Shown here: positions 14,517 through 23,112 of the stretch, in pieces | Numbering within the stretch: position 1 is the stretch's first letter | How the letters are laid out: the number at the start of each line of letters is the position of its first letter | Assembly: GCA_023435435.1 (NCBI GenBank) | Contig: JAEYRW010000092.1 | Span: 1 to 29,987, forward strand | DNA length: 29,987 nt | Reading direction: 5' to 3' | Origin: Bacillota bacterium | Lineage (GTDB): Bacteria; Bacillota; Clostridia; Christensenellales; Aristaeellaceae | Notes under the pieces: generated by a model | What the model saw: only the letters and a program-made list of their open reading frames with translations | Databases searched by the model: none | Told to the model about the DNA's origin: nothing | Made by a program: the position numbers and the translations under genes

Positions 14517-15446
14517 ATGGTCAAATACGTCATCAAGCGCCTGTTCGCAGGGGTGCTCACGATCGTCGTCCTGATTACGATCGCGTTTTTCCTCATGCAC
14601 GCGATGCCGGGCAGCCCCTTCAGTCAGGAGGAGCAGAAAAAACTCACCGCGGAGCAGCTGGCAAAGCTCGAAGCCAAGTACGGCCTCGATCAGCCCGCCT
14701 GGAAGCAGTACATCACCTACTGGCAGGGGCTGCTCAAATTCGACTTCGGCAATTCCTTTAAAAAACCGGACACCGAGGTCAACGAAATCGTATTCGCCCA
14801 CTTCCCCACCTCCGCGCAGGTGGGCGGCATCGCGGTGCTCGTGGCGCTCCTGCTGGGCATTCCCCTGGGCATCGCGGCGGCGCTCAACCGCGGCCGGTTC
14901 ATGGACTGGTTCTGCATGGTGTTTGCGACGGTGGGCATCTCGGCCCCGGTGTTCGTGATTTCGGTTTTGCTCATGTACCTTTTCTGCGGCGTGTTCCCGC
15001 TGCTGCCCAACTTCGGGCTCAACAGCTGGAAAAGCTACATATTGCCGGTTGCGTGCCTGGCCTTCAACCCCATCGCCTACATCGCGCGCCAGACGCGCTC
15101 CTCCATGCTGGAAGCCATGGAGCAGGACTATGTGCGCACCGCCCGGGCCAAGGGCGTTTCGGAGTTCTTCGTGGTGGCCAAGCACGCGCTTAAAAACGCG
15201 ATCATGCCGGTGGTGACCTATCTGGGCCCGCTGGTGGCGGGGCTCCTCACCGGCTCGTTCGTCGTGGAGCGGCTCTTTTCCATCTCCGGCATCGGCCGCT
15301 ACTTCGTACAGTCCATCTCCGACCGCGACTATACCATGATCATGGGCATCACCATCTTTTTCGGCGTGTTCGTGGTTGTGTGCAATCTCGTGGTGGACAT
15401 CCTGCTGGCGGTCATCGATCCGCGCGTGAAGCTTTCGAGCACCTGA
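14517..15446 (+). CDS. Peptide ABC transporter permease, DppB/OppB type
   Basis: A 309-residue inner-membrane permease of the oligopeptide/dipeptide family. It starts with the typical KYVIKRLFAGVLTIVVLITIAF first helix of DppB/OppB proteins, has about six membrane spans, and carries the EAA coupling loop (about 'EAMEQDYVRTARAKGVSEF') that docks on the ATPase subunits. The C-terminal VVCNLVVDILLAVIDPRVKL is also characteristic. The start is the ATG at 14517, with GGGAGG six bases upstream; an in-frame ATG 33 bases earlier is disfavoured. It is the first gene of a four-gene run, with the partner permease beginning nine bases after its stop. Opp and Dpp types cannot be told apart from sequence alone. 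Confidence 0.94.
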   Translation: MVKYVIKRLFAGVLTIVVLITIAFFLMHAMPGSPFSQEEQKKLTAEQLAKLEAKYGLDQPAWKQYITYWQGLLKFDFGNSFKKPDTEVNEIVFAHFPTSAQVGGIAVLVALLLGIPLGIAAALNRGRFMDWFCMVFATVGISAPVFVISVLLMYLFCGVFPLLPNFGLNSWKSYILPVACLAFNPIAYIARQTRSSMLEAMEQDYVRTARAKGVSEFFVVAKHALKNAIMPVVTYLGPLVAGLLTGSFVVERLFSISGIGRYFVQSISDRDYTMIMGITIFFGVFVVVCNLVVDILLAVIDPRVKLSST

Positions 15447-15455
15447 GGAGGAAGC

Positions 15456-16445
15456 ATGGCAAGAAGAAAATTGACGTTCGCGCCCATCCCGGAAGCGGCG
15501 CTTTCCGCGCGGATCGCGCCTGAGGCATATGAAAATCTGGACGAGGCGATGTTCCGCCTCGACACGAAGGACGACGGAAGCGCGGAGGCGGTGGTTCGCC
15601 CCAGCACCACCTACTGGCACGACGTCTGGCAGAGGTTCCGGCGCGACCCGCTGGCGCTGTTCGGGCTGTTTGTGATCCTTGTGATGGGCGTCGCCTGCAT
15701 CCTCGTCCCCTTCTTTTCGAAGTATACATACTCCGGCATGGACCTGACCAACATGAACGCCGCGCCAAGCCTTTCGCATTTGTGCGGCACCGACCAGATG
15801 GGGCGCGACCTCTTCATCCGCATCATGTACGGCGCGCGCATCTCCCTGTCCATCGGCATCGTCGCGGCGGCCATCAACTTCGCCATCGGCGTTTTGTACG
15901 GCGGCATCTCGGGCTATGTGGGCGGCAAGGCCGACATGGTGATGATGCGCATCGTGGACATTCTGATTTCCCTGCCCAGCATGCTCTACATCGTGCTCAT
16001 CATGCTGGTTCTGGGTTCGAGCGTGGGCTCGGTGATCATCGCGCTTTGCTTCACCAGCTGGATCGGCACCGCGCGGGTGGTGCGAAGCGAGGTCATGCAC
16101 CTGAAGCACGCGGAATACGTGCTCGCCGCGCGGCTCTCCGGCGGAAAGCTGTGGAATCTGCTCATCACCCATTTAATTCCCAACGCCATGGGCCCCATCA
16201 TCGTTTCGACGGCGTTTCTGATCCCCTCTGCCATTTTCTCGGAGGCGTTTCTCTCCTTTCTGGGGATCGGCATTCAGGCGCCCATGGCCAGCTGGGGCAC
16301 ATTGGCCAACGACGCGCGCGCGACGCTGCTCACATATCCCTACCAGATGATCTTCCCCGTGCTCGCCATCTGCGTCACCATGTTCTCATTCAACTTCATC
16401 GGCGACGGACTGCGCGACGCGCTGGACCCGCGGCTCAAAAAATAG
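15456..16445 (+). CDS. Peptide ABC transporter permease, DppC/OppC type
   Basis: The second permease, 329 residues. An N-terminal cytoplasmic extension of about 50 residues is followed by TYWHDVWQRFRRDPLALFG and the first membrane helix, as usual for DppC/OppC. A small extracytoplasmic part contains the family's HLCGTDQMGRDLF motif. The EAA loop is 'EVMHLKHAEYVLAARLSGG'. It ends FNFIGDGLRDALDPRLKK, the standard C-terminus of the family. AGGAGGAAGC directly precedes the ATG. It forms a heterodimer with the preceding permease. Confidence 0.95.
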   Translation: MARRKLTFAPIPEAALSARIAPEAYENLDEAMFRLDTKDDGSAEAVVRPSTTYWHDVWQRFRRDPLALFGLFVILVMGVACILVPFFSKYTYSGMDLTNMNAAPSLSHLCGTDQMGRDLFIRIMYGARISLSIGIVAAAINFAIGVLYGGISGYVGGKADMVMMRIVDILISLPSMLYIVLIMLVLGSSVGSVIIALCFTSWIGTARVVRSEVMHLKHAEYVLAARLSGGKLWNLLITHLIPNAMGPIIVSTAFLIPSAIFSEAFLSFLGIGIQAPMASWGTLANDARATLLTYPYQMIFPVLAICVTMFSFNFIGDGLRDALDPRLKK

Positions 16446-16459
16446 TTCCGGAGGCAAAC

Positions 16460-17455
16460 ATGGCAAGACTCCTTGAAGTCAAAAACCTGACCACAAACTT
16501 CCACATCGGCGTCGGCTGCGTGCAGGCGGTGCGCGGCGTGTCCTTCCATCTGGATCAGGGCGAGTCGCTGGGCATCGTGGGCGAATCCGGAAGCGGCAAG
16601 AGCGTCGCCATGCTCTCGGTGATGGGGCTTCTGCCCGAGTATTCGCAAATCAGCGCCGACGAGATTACCTTCGACGGCAAAAACATGCTGGACCTCGACG
16701 CCCGGGAATTCCGGAAAATCCGCGGCGGGGACATCGGCATGATCTTCCAGGACCCCATGACGAGCCTCAATCCCCTCTACACCGTGGAAAACCAGCTCAC
16801 GGAGCCCCTGCGCATCCACCGGGGCCTTTCCAAGGCCGAGGCGCGGCTGAAGGCGCTGGAGCTTCTCCGGCGCGTTGAAATTCCCAATCCCGAGGAGCGG
16901 CTCAAGCAGTACCCCCACGAGTTTTCCGGCGGCATGCGCCAAAGGGTCATGATCGCCATGGCGGTGGCCTGCCAGCCCAAGCTCGTCATCGCGGACGAGC
17001 CCACCACCGCCCTCGACGTAACCATTCAGGCCCAGGTGCTGGAGCTGCTCAACAGCCTGAAGGACGACACCAACACCTCCATCGTCATGATCACCCACGA
17101 TCTGGGCGTCATCGCCAGCATGTGCAAGCGGATTCTGGTCATGTACGGCGGCATCGTGTGCGAACAGGGCACGGCGCGCGAGGTGTTTTACGACCCGAAG
17201 CACCCGTACACCTGGGGGCTTCTGCGCTCGATCCCCAAGATCACCCAGCGAAAGGGTGAAAAACTCATCCCCATTGTCGGCACGCCGCCGGACATGCTCA
17301 AACCCCCCAAGGGCTGCCCGTTCGCGCCCCGCTGCCGCCACGCCATGCCCGTGTGCCGGAAATACCTCGCGCCGGAAGCGGTGCTCTCGGAGACGCACAC
17401 CGTCTCCTGTCACCTTTTGCACCCCAGAGCGCCCAAGATCGAAAGGGAGGTTTGA
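16460..17455 (+). CDS. Peptide ABC transporter ATPase, DppD/OppD type
   Basis: A 331-residue ATPase subunit. Walker A is GESGSGKS (41-48), the signature is FSGGMRQR, Walker B runs into IADEPTTALD, and the switch histidine follows in MITHDLG. The C-terminal oligopeptide/dipeptide extension has the cysteine pattern GCPFAPRCRHAMPVC with a further Cys in VSCHLL; in this family such cysteines have been linked to an Fe-S cluster. The start is the ATG at 16460 behind GGAGG; a longer frame runs back into the permease gene and is not real. The following ATPase gene begins two bases after its stop. Confidence 0.96.
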   Translation: MARLLEVKNLTTNFHIGVGCVQAVRGVSFHLDQGESLGIVGESGSGKSVAMLSVMGLLPEYSQISADEITFDGKNMLDLDAREFRKIRGGDIGMIFQDPMTSLNPLYTVENQLTEPLRIHRGLSKAEARLKALELLRRVEIPNPEERLKQYPHEFSGGMRQRVMIAMAVACQPKLVIADEPTTALDVTIQAQVLELLNSLKDDTNTSIVMITHDLGVIASMCKRILVMYGGIVCEQGTAREVFYDPKHPYTWGLLRSIPKITQRKGEKLIPIVGTPPDMLKPPKGCPFAPRCRHAMPVCRKYLAPEAVLSETHTVSCHLLHPRAPKIEREV

Positions 17456-17457
17456 AA

Positions 17458-18426
17458 ATGGAACGCAAGCCTCTCATTCAGGTCAAAAACCTCAAAATGT
17501 ATTTCCCCGTGGGCAATTCGCTGCTCGGGAAGCGGCGCATCCTTAAGGCCGTGGACGACGTGAGCTTCGAGCTCTATCCCGGCGAGACGTTCGGACTGGT
17601 GGGCGAATCCGGCTGCGGCAAGACCACCGTCGGGCGCACGGTGGTCAGGCTCTACGAACCGACGGACGGAAACATTTTCTATCAGGGCACCGACATCGCG
17701 CACCTTTCCGAAAAGGACGTCCTCAGGTACAGAAACCGCATGCAGATGATCTTTCAGGACCCCTACGCCTCTCTCAACCCGCGCATGACGGTCTCCTCCA
17801 TCGTCGCCGAGCCCATGAAGTATCAGGGCGCGCAGGCGGGCGAAATGGACAGGCGCGTGCGCGAGCTTGTCGAGCGCGTGGGCCTCAAGGAGGATCACCT
17901 GAACCGCTACCCCCACGAGTTTTCCGGCGGACAGCGCCAGAGGATCGGCATCGCCCGGGCGCTGGCGAGCGGCCCCGACTTCATCGTGTGCGACGAGCCC
18001 ATCTCGGCGCTGGACGTTTCGATTCAGGCGCAGATCATCAACATGCTGGAGGATTTGCAGGCGCAGCTGAACGTGACATACCTGTTTGTCTCCCACGACC
18101 TCTCCATGGTGCGGCACATCTCCCACCGCGTGGCGGTGATGTATTTGGGGCACATCGTGGAGATGGCGCCGGTGAACGAACTGTACGGAAACATGCTCCA
18201 CCCCTACACGAAGGCGCTCATGTCCGCGGTGCCCGTGGCAGACCCGGACGCGGCGGCCAAATCCAACCGCATCGTTTTGCAGGGCGACGTGCCCGCGCCC
18301 ATCGACCCGTCCAGCGGCTGCGCGTTCCGCACGCGCTGCCCCTACACCGTCGGGCGCTGCGCCAAGGAAACACCTCTTCTCAGGGACGCGGGGAGCGGAC
18401 ACATGGTTGCCTGCCACGTGGTATAA
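17458..18426 (+). CDS. Peptide ABC transporter ATPase, DppF/OppF type
   Basis: The second ATPase, 322 residues, forming a heterodimer with the preceding one. Walker A is GESGCGKTT (49-57), the signature is FSGGQRQR, Walker B runs into VCDEPISALD, and the switch histidine is in FVSHDLS. The YPGETFGLVGESG and QMIFQDPYASLNPRM stretches are typical of OppF/DppF. The C-terminal extension holds GCAFRTRCPYTVGRC with a last Cys in VACHVV. GGGAGG in the end of the preceding gene serves the ATG at 17458. It closes the transporter operon. Confidence 0.96.
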   Translation: MERKPLIQVKNLKMYFPVGNSLLGKRRILKAVDDVSFELYPGETFGLVGESGCGKTTVGRTVVRLYEPTDGNIFYQGTDIAHLSEKDVLRYRNRMQMIFQDPYASLNPRMTVSSIVAEPMKYQGAQAGEMDRRVRELVERVGLKEDHLNRYPHEFSGGQRQRIGIARALASGPDFIVCDEPISALDVSIQAQIINMLEDLQAQLNVTYLFVSHDLSMVRHISHRVAVMYLGHIVEMAPVNELYGNMLHPYTKALMSAVPVADPDAAAKSNRIVLQGDVPAPIDPSSGCAFRTRCPYTVGRCAKETPLLRDAGSGHMVACHVV

Positions 18427-18454
18427 AATTCGTCCGTTTGGGCGAGACGCGTTG

Positions 18455-18496
18455 ATTTTACAGGAAAGTCAGCCGCCTCGCCCTTCCTTGTAAAAT
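18455..18496. other. Inverted repeat between the transporter operon and tdh
   Basis: ATTTTACAGGAA (from 18455) and TTCCTTGTAAAAT (to 18496) form arms of about 12 bases with one bulge. A GGGCGAG/CTCGCCC pair (near 18440 and 18477) could form a competing stem. No T-tract follows. The outer half-sites repeat the TTTTACA/TGTAAAA pattern seen at 14403-14447. It may be a terminator-like structure or a second operator. Confidence 0.4.
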
Positions 18497-18522
18497 TCTC
18501 CTTCCGAAGTCCAAGTTTGCGG

Positions 18523-18551
18523 TGGACGGACAGGCCCGCAAGTGCTATACT
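18523..18551 (+). promoter_or_regulatory. Promoter of the tdh operon (extended -10)
   Basis: A TATACT -10 box (18546-18551) with the extended element TG one base upstream (18543-18544). A weak -35 TGGACG (18523-18528) lies 17 bases away. The start codon is about 50 bases downstream. The block GTGCTATACT + GGTGACGG recurs at the DUF1232 operon promoter. Confidence 0.65.
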
Positions 18552-18602
18552 TGGTGACGGTTCAAACCCCCGGTTTTCGATGGACGAAGGAGGGTACATA
18601 AA

Positions 18603-19640
18603 ATGGACGGCGAAATGTTCGCACTGGTCAAGACGCGTCCAGACAAAGGCCTGGAACTGAAAAAGGTGCCCATTCCCAGAACGGGCTACGGCGAGGTGCT
18701 GATCCGCATCCGCAAGACCGCCATCTGCGGCACCGATCTGCACATCTACAACTGGGACGACTGGAGCAAGAAAAATATCGTCCCGCCCCTGACCACCGGC
18801 CACGAATACGTGGGCGTCATCGCGGAACTCGGCGAAGGCGTGGAGGGCCTGAAAATCGGCCAGCGCGTCAGCGGCGAGGGGCACATCACCTGCGGCCACT
18901 GCCGCAACTGCCGGGGCGGAAACGCACAGTGGTGCAAATACACAAAGGGTGTGGGCGTAAACCGGGACGGCGCGTTCGCCCAGTACCTGTGCCTCCCGGC
19001 GAAAAACGTCGTGCCTCTGGACGAAGGCCTTCCCGAAGACGTGGTGTCCTTTTTCGACGCCTACGGAAACGCCACCCACACAGCCCTCGAGTTCGACGTG
19101 GTGGGCGAGGACGTGCTGGTTACCGGCGCGGGCCCCATCGGCATCATGGCGGCCGCCATCTGCAAAAAAAACGGCGCGCGGCAGGTCATCATCACGGACG
19201 TCAACGAGTACAGGCTGAACCTGGCCCGGAAAATGGGGCTGTTCGCCATCAACGTCGCGGAAAACGATCTGGGCGAGGTCATGAGGTCCCACCATATGGT
19301 GGAGGGCTTTGACGTTGCGCTGGAAATGAGCGGCAGCGACCAGGCGCTTCACCAGCTTCTGGATCACATGCGCAACGGCGGCAAGGTGGCGCTTTTGGGC
19401 ATCTTCGCCCGGGACGCGCAGATCGACTGGAATCAGGTGATCTTCAAGGGGCTAACGCTGCAGGGCATCTACGGCCGCAAGATGTACGAAACCTGGTACA
19501 AGATGGCCGCCATGGTGGAGAGCGGGCTGGACCTTCTGCCCCTCATCACCCACCGCTTCCATTTTACCGAATTCGAACAGGGCTTTGCCGCCATGAACAC
19601 CGGAAACAGCGGCAAGGTGATTCTGAACTGGGAGGATTGA
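18603..19640 (+). CDS. tdh: L-threonine 3-dehydrogenase
   Basis: A zinc- and NAD-dependent enzyme of 345 residues that oxidises L-threonine to 2-amino-3-ketobutyrate. The medium-chain dehydrogenase layout is intact: catalytic zinc ligands Cys42 and His67-Glu68 (CGTDLHIYNWDDW and GHEYVG are Tdh-specific forms), four structural-zinc cysteines at 97, 100, 103 and 111, and the NAD-binding GAGPIG at 175-180. The end 'TGNSGKVILNW' is also typical. AGGAGGG precedes the ATG. The next gene, kbl, begins three bases after the stop, giving the standard two-step threonine cleavage pathway. Confidence 0.97.
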   Translation: MDGEMFALVKTRPDKGLELKKVPIPRTGYGEVLIRIRKTAICGTDLHIYNWDDWSKKNIVPPLTTGHEYVGVIAELGEGVEGLKIGQRVSGEGHITCGHCRNCRGGNAQWCKYTKGVGVNRDGAFAQYLCLPAKNVVPLDEGLPEDVVSFFDAYGNATHTALEFDVVGEDVLVTGAGPIGIMAAAICKKNGARQVIITDVNEYRLNLARKMGLFAINVAENDLGEVMRSHHMVEGFDVALEMSGSDQALHQLLDHMRNGGKVALLGIFARDAQIDWNQVIFKGLTLQGIYGRKMYETWYKMAAMVESGLDLLPLITHRFHFTEFEQGFAAMNTGNSGKVILNWED

Positions 19641-19643
19641 AGC

Positions 19644-20825
19644 ATGAAATCCGCATTTGGGTACTTTCAAAAGACATTGAACGACATCGAGGCCGCGGGA
19701 ACGCTGAAGGGCGAGCGCGTCATCGTGACGCCCCAGCGCGCCAGAATTGACACGACCCGGGCGACGGGGCTTCTCAACATGTGCGCCAACAACTATCTCG
19801 GCCTCGCGGACAACGCAGAGATCATCGCCGCCGCCAAGGCCAGTTACGACCGCTGGGGCTTCGGGCTTTCCTCGGTGCGGTTCATCTGCGGCACCCAGGA
19901 ATTGCACAAGGAGCTGGAGGCACGCATTTCGGCGTTCCTGGGCATGGAGGACGCGATTCTGTACGCCTCCTGCTTCGACGCCAACGGCGGGCTGTTCGAG
20001 GCGCTTCTGGGCGCGGAAGACGCCATCATTTCCGACGAGCTTAACCACGCGTCCATCATCGACGGCGTGCGCCTGTGCAAAGCCCAGCGCCTGCGGTACA
20101 AAAACAACGACATGGCAAGCCTCGAGGAGAAGCTCCAGGAAGCCGCCTCCGCCCGCATCCGGCTCATCGCCACCGACGGCGTGTTCTCCATGGACGGGTA
20201 TGTCGCCAACCTCAAGGGCATCTGCGATCTGGCGGAGAAGTACGACGCGCTGGTGATGGTGGACGACAGCCACGCCGTGGGCTTTATGGGCGAGCATGGC
20301 CGCGGCACCCATGAGTACGCCGGCGTCATGGGCCGGGTGGACATCCTGACCGGCACATTCGGAAAGGCCATGGGCGGCGCGTCGGGCGGCTATACCGCAT
20401 CTTCCAAAAAGGTGGTCGATCTTCTGCGCCAGAAGTCCCGGCCGTATCTTTTCTCCAACACCCTCGCGCCCGCCGTGTGCGCGGCCACCATCAAGGTGCT
20501 GGACATTCTGGAGGGCGGCGGGGACGCGCTTTCGCGCCTGCAGGAGAACACCGCGTGGTTCCGCGCGGCGCTCAAGGAAGCGGGCTTCGACGTGCCGGAG
20601 AGCACCCACCCCATCGTGCCGGTGATGCTCTACGACGCCCGCGTGGCGGCGGAATTTGCCGCGCGCATGCTGGAGAAGGGCGTATACGTGGTGGCGTTCA
20701 GCTATCCCGTGGTGCCCCAGGGCAAGGCGCGCATCCGCACCCAGGTGAGCGCCGCACACACCCGGGCGGATCTGGAATTCGCGGTGCGCCGCTTCGGGGA
20801 AGTCAAAGCAGAAATGGGGCTGTAA
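19644..20825 (+). CDS. kbl: Glycine C-acetyltransferase (2-amino-3-ketobutyrate CoA ligase)
   Basis: A PLP-dependent alpha-oxoamine synthase of 393 residues. It cleaves 2-amino-3-ketobutyrate with CoA to glycine and acetyl-CoA, preventing loss of the unstable Tdh product to aminoacetone. Family marks are MCANNYLGLADN (46-57), GLSSVRFICGTQELHKELE (74-92), His135 in DELNHASIIDG, Asp207 and His210 in VDDSHAVGFMG, and the PLP lysine Lys241 in TGTFGKAMGGASGG. The C-terminal PQGKARIRTQVSAAHT fits too. GGGAGG spans the tdh stop. Its place right after tdh distinguishes it from BioF or 5-aminolevulinate synthase relatives. Confidence 0.96.
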   Translation: MKSAFGYFQKTLNDIEAAGTLKGERVIVTPQRARIDTTRATGLLNMCANNYLGLADNAEIIAAAKASYDRWGFGLSSVRFICGTQELHKELEARISAFLGMEDAILYASCFDANGGLFEALLGAEDAIISDELNHASIIDGVRLCKAQRLRYKNNDMASLEEKLQEAASARIRLIATDGVFSMDGYVANLKGICDLAEKYDALVMVDDSHAVGFMGEHGRGTHEYAGVMGRVDILTGTFGKAMGGASGGYTASSKKVVDLLRQKSRPYLFSNTLAPAVCAATIKVLDILEGGGDALSRLQENTAWFRAALKEAGFDVPESTHPIVPVMLYDARVAAEFAARMLEKGVYVVAFSYPVVPQGKARIRTQVSAAHTRADLEFAVRRFGEVKAEMGL

Positions 20826-20827
20826 GC

Positions 20828-21931
20828 TTGGAAACGGGACGTGACCGCTGCTGGCTCGAAATTGACCTGTCCGCCATCCGGGCCAATTACCGCGCAGCGG
20901 CTGATCTGGTCGGCGCGCGAACGGGGGTCATTCCCGTGCTCAAGGCCGACGCCTACGGGATGGGCGCATTGGCGGTCAGCCGCGCGCTGTTTGAGGAAGG
21001 CGCGCGCCTGTTCGCCGTTGCCACCGGGGACGAAGCGGAAGCCCTGGCGGCTGAAATGCCGGGCGGCGCGCGGGTGCTGACGCTGGGCCTGGTGGGACAG
21101 AAGCAGGCCGCGCGACTCATCGCCCTGGGCATGCCCCTTACCCTGTTTTCCGAAAAACAGGGCCGGATGCTCGTTGACGCCGCGCGGGACGCGGGCGCGG
21201 CGTGCGACGTGCACATCAAAATCGACACCGGGCTTCACCGCCTCGGGCTCGACCCGGCGCGCGCGGCGGAATTGATCGGCGGTTTCCTGGAAAGCGGCAT
21301 GCTCCGGGTCGCCGGACTCTACACCCATCTCGGCATTCACACGCCGGAGATGGACCGCGTTCAGCTGGAAAAGCTCCGCGTGGTGAAGGACGCCCTCGCG
21401 GCGCGGGGAATTGCCGTGCCCATGCTGCACGCGGAGGATTCCATCGGCATGCATCTCTACCCCGAAGGCCGTATGGACGCGGTGCGCCTGGGCGCGTGGC
21501 TGTACGGTGTGAAATCTCACGGCGCAACGGCAAACAGGGACGTGGCGCGGTTCATGGCGCGGATCTCACAGCTGCGGCATGTCAGGGCGGGCGAACTGAT
21601 CGGCTACGACGACGACAACCCCCTCGCCCGGGACAGCGTCGTCGCTACCATCTCCGCCGGGTACGTGGACGGCACGCCGCGCGTGGACCGCGGCGGCGGA
21701 AACTGGGCGGTGGAAATCCGCGGAGGTTGCGCGCCGGTGATCGGCCTCGCGTGCATGGATCAGATGATGGCCGACGTGACGGAGATTCCCGGCGTCAGGG
21801 AAGGCGACGAGGTAACGTTCGTCGGCGGGATCATTTCCGTCCCGGAATACGCCAAAATGGGCGGGTTCAATTATAATGAGGTGTGGACGCGCGTGGGCGC
21901 GCGCGTGCCGCGCGTCTATGTGGAGCGATGA
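20828..21931 (+). CDS. alr: Alanine racemase family protein (fold type III)
   Basis: A PLP amino-acid racemase of about 367 residues. The PLP lysine is Lys39 in PVLKADAYGMG and the second catalytic base is Tyr279 in SAGYVDGTPR. KIDTGLHRLG (131-140), LYGV (225-228) and CMDQMMADVT (309-318) are all family marks. One PLP-pocket motif is unusual: HAEDSIGM (201-208) where most alanine racemases have H-x-A-N-S-A. The start is set at TTG 20828, two bases after kbl; no ATG or GTG fits, and the upstream site is weak. The next gene begins at its stop. Alanine racemase for peptidoglycan is the default reading, but being inside an amino-acid catabolic operon makes a different substrate possible, for example a catabolic D-amino acid. 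Confidence 0.85.
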   Translation: METGRDRCWLEIDLSAIRANYRAAADLVGARTGVIPVLKADAYGMGALAVSRALFEEGARLFAVATGDEAEALAAEMPGGARVLTLGLVGQKQAARLIALGMPLTLFSEKQGRMLVDAARDAGAACDVHIKIDTGLHRLGLDPARAAELIGGFLESGMLRVAGLYTHLGIHTPEMDRVQLEKLRVVKDALAARGIAVPMLHAEDSIGMHLYPEGRMDAVRLGAWLYGVKSHGATANRDVARFMARISQLRHVRAGELIGYDDDNPLARDSVVATISAGYVDGTPRVDRGGGNWAVEIRGGCAPVIGLACMDQMMADVTEIPGVREGDEVTFVGGIISVPEYAKMGGFNYNEVWTRVGARVPRVYVER

Positions 21932-21933
21932 AT

Positions 21934-23112
21934 ATGAATCGTGAAGAGATCAAAAAATGGGCGGAGGACGCGTATCCGTGGGCGGTGGACGTCCGCCGGA
22001 CGCTCCACAGAATTCCGGAGCGCGGGTTCGAGGAATTTGAGACACAAAAGTACATATGCGAAACCCTGGACGCACTCGGCATCCCCTACCGGACGGAGCG
22101 CACCTGGATCGTCGGCCTCATCGAAGGCGCGCGGCCCGGGCGGGTCATCGGCCTGCGCGCGGACATGGACGCGCTGCCCGTAGAGGAGCCGGAGGGCTGC
22201 GCCTTCCGCTCGGCGCACGCGGGGTTCATGCACGCCTGCGGCCACGACATCCACATGGCCGTTCAACTGGGCGCGGCGAAGATTCTATCCGGCATGCGTG
22301 AAAAGCTGAGCGGCTGCGTCAAGCTGTTCTTTCAACCCGCAGAGGAAACGGTGGGCGGCGCGAAGCCCATGGTGGAGGCGGGCGTGCTGGAGGATCCCCG
22401 GGTGGACGCGAGTTACGGGCTGCATGTGCAGTCCAGGCTCCCGCTGGGCGCGGTGGAGACCAGGCCCGGCGCGCTGAACGCGTCGACGGACGACATTGAG
22501 CTGACCATCGTCGGGCGCGGCGGACACGCGGCGTACCCCGAAAACAGCGTGGACGCCATCGTGTGCGCGGCGCAGGTTTTGACGGCGCTCCAAACGCTGG
22601 TTTCCCGCAGCGTCTCCCCGCTGGAGAGCGCGGTTCTGACCTTCGGCGTCATCGAGGGCGGCACGGCGTCCAACATCATCTGCGAGCGGGTCAGGCTGCG
22701 CGGCACGCTGCGCACGGCGGACCCGGCGCTGCGCACGCGGCTCAAGGCGCGCATCGAGGAGGTCGCAGCCGGCGTGGCGGGTGCCCTCGGCGCGCGGGCG
22801 GAGATCGAAATCCGCCCCGGCTACGCGGCGCTGGTCAACCATCCGCGCGAGGCAAAGCTGGTGTTGGACGTGGCGGAGGAACTGTTCGGCGCGGAAAATG
22901 CCCTGACCAAGGAGAGCCCAAGCATGGGCGGCGAGGACTTTTCCTACTTCATCGAAAACCGCCCCGGCGCGTTTTACCACATCGGCACCACCTTGCCGGA
23001 AAACATGCCCGCCCCCGCGCTCCACTCCCCCCTGTTCAATCCCGAGGAGGGCTGCATCCTGACGGGGCTCATGATGCAGACGGCCATCGTGCTCCGGGCG
23101 TTGGGTTTATGA
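21934..23112 (+). CDS. M20 family (M20D) metallo-amidohydrolase
   Basis: A 392-residue zinc amidohydrolase of the HipO/IAA-amino-acid hydrolase/AmhX group, which cleaves N-acyl amino acids or related amides. Metal-site marks are RADMDALP (75-82), ACGHDIHMA (101-109), QPAEET with Glu137-Glu138, and GLHV with His164. The dimerisation-domain 'GRGGHAAYPE' and a late MGGEDFSYF metal ligand region are present. Two starts are possible: ATG 21928 overlaps the racemase stop (ATGA), but ATG 21934 has GGAG at the better eight-base distance and is chosen. The activase gene starts at its stop. Setting suggests a substrate such as an N-acylated or peptide-bound amino acid; a deacetylase in diaminopimelate synthesis is an alternative. 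Confidence 0.9.
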   Translation: MNREEIKKWAEDAYPWAVDVRRTLHRIPERGFEEFETQKYICETLDALGIPYRTERTWIVGLIEGARPGRVIGLRADMDALPVEEPEGCAFRSAHAGFMHACGHDIHMAVQLGAAKILSGMREKLSGCVKLFFQPAEETVGGAKPMVEAGVLEDPRVDASYGLHVQSRLPLGAVETRPGALNASTDDIELTIVGRGGHAAYPENSVDAIVCAAQVLTALQTLVSRSVSPLESAVLTFGVIEGGTASNIICERVRLRGTLRTADPALRTRLKARIEEVAAGVAGALGARAEIEIRPGYAALVNHPREAKLVLDVAEELFGAENALTKESPSMGGEDFSYFIENRPGAFYHIGTTLPENMPAPALHSPLFNPEEGCILTGLMMQTAIVLRALGL

